Origin: an uncultured Saprospiraceae bacterium
Lineage (GTDB): Bacteria > Bacteroidota > Bacteroidia > Chitinophagales > Saprospiraceae
Reading direction: 5' to 3'
DNA: 6,594 nt
Assembly: GCA_938039305.1 (NCBI GenBank)
Contig: CALHUZ010000477.1
Span: 1-6,594, forward strand
Made by a program: the position numbers and the translations under genes. The notes beneath the pieces are model-generated. The model saw nothing but the letters and a program-made list of their open reading frames with translations, was not told where the DNA came from and did not search any database. This document shows positions 6,395 through 6,594 of the stretch, piece after piece. The stretch's first letter is position 1. The number at the start of each line of letters is the position of its first letter.

Positions 6395-6594
6395 ATGAAA
6401 AACATATTAAAATATATAAGTTTATCGACAGTGTTTGTGGCTTGCCTTATGGTGACTTCTTGTTCTGTAGATGAGATCACAGATCCGAATAATCCATCGC
6501 TTGCGAGTGTTACTAATGATGCCTCAAAAGCAGAATTACAAACATTAATAACCGGCTTAGAAGCGCGGCACAGAAATTATTTCGGAAGTGCAAC
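6395..6594 (+). CDS. SusD/RagB family surface lipoprotein, N-terminal part, cut by the window end
   Basis: Only the first 66 codons are present. The reading starts MKNILKYISL, runs through a hydrophobic core and reaches a lipobox VTSC with the lipidated cysteine at residue 23. It continues SVDEITDPNNPS, a typical start of mature SusD-like proteins, and then a predicted helical stretch around LQTLITGLEARHR. SusD-like lipoproteins sit on the cell surface as a lid over the SusC barrel and bind the ligand. The gene follows the SusC-like gene by 33 bases with no terminator between them, so the two are very likely cotranscribed. In-frame ATGs also occur at 6365, 6368 and 6377, giving up to 10 extra residues. 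The start at 6395 is preferred because it follows an A-rich stretch and gives a standard-length lipoprotein signal. The SusD identity rests on the lipobox, the mature N-terminus and the SusC neighbour. Confidence 0.9.
   Translation, partial: MKNILKYISLSTVFVACLMVTSCSVDEITDPNNPSLASVTNDASKAELQTLITGLEARHRNYFGSA

Overview
The window reads as a Bacteroidota chromosome fragment, possibly Saprospiria, Cytophagia or a related lineage. The reasons are a SusC/SusD pair, a TPR plus PD40 beta-propeller envelope protein, AT-rich DNA without useful Shine-Dalgarno sites ahead of the chosen starts, and a TAnnTTTG-type promoter element. All genes are on the plus strand. No tRNA, rRNA, CRISPR array, insertion sequence or phage gene is visible.

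Region 1 (about 1-996) encodes a DUF368 polytopic inner-membrane protein. This family includes PopT, which is implicated in recycling polyprenyl (undecaprenyl) phosphate across the cytoplasmic membrane. Region 2 (about 1040-3230) is a separate transcription unit. A good -7 promoter element is followed by a small nest of overlapping inverted repeats, and then by a secreted 691-residue protein with N-terminal TPRs, a PD40 propeller and two C-terminal SPOR-like domains. It resembles PorE of the type IX secretion system in its first two modules, but the OmpA-like peptidoglycan-binding end is replaced by tandem SPOR-like modules. A strong intrinsic terminator closes this unit.

Region 3 (3231-6594) starts with about 150 bases of non-coding DNA that holds only weak candidate signals. 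It is followed by a complete SusC/RagA-type TonB-dependent outer-membrane transporter and, 33 bases later, by the first 66 codons of a SusD/RagB-type surface lipoprotein that runs off the window. Together these form a nutrient uptake pair: SusD captures the ligand at the cell surface and SusC imports it with TonB energy. Nothing in the window identifies the substrate.

Most of the window is ordinary for the phylum. The least ordinary item is the TPR-PD40-SPOR-SPOR protein. The most structured non-coding element is the overlapping dyad at 1049-1070. I do not see convincing evidence of a wholly new system.
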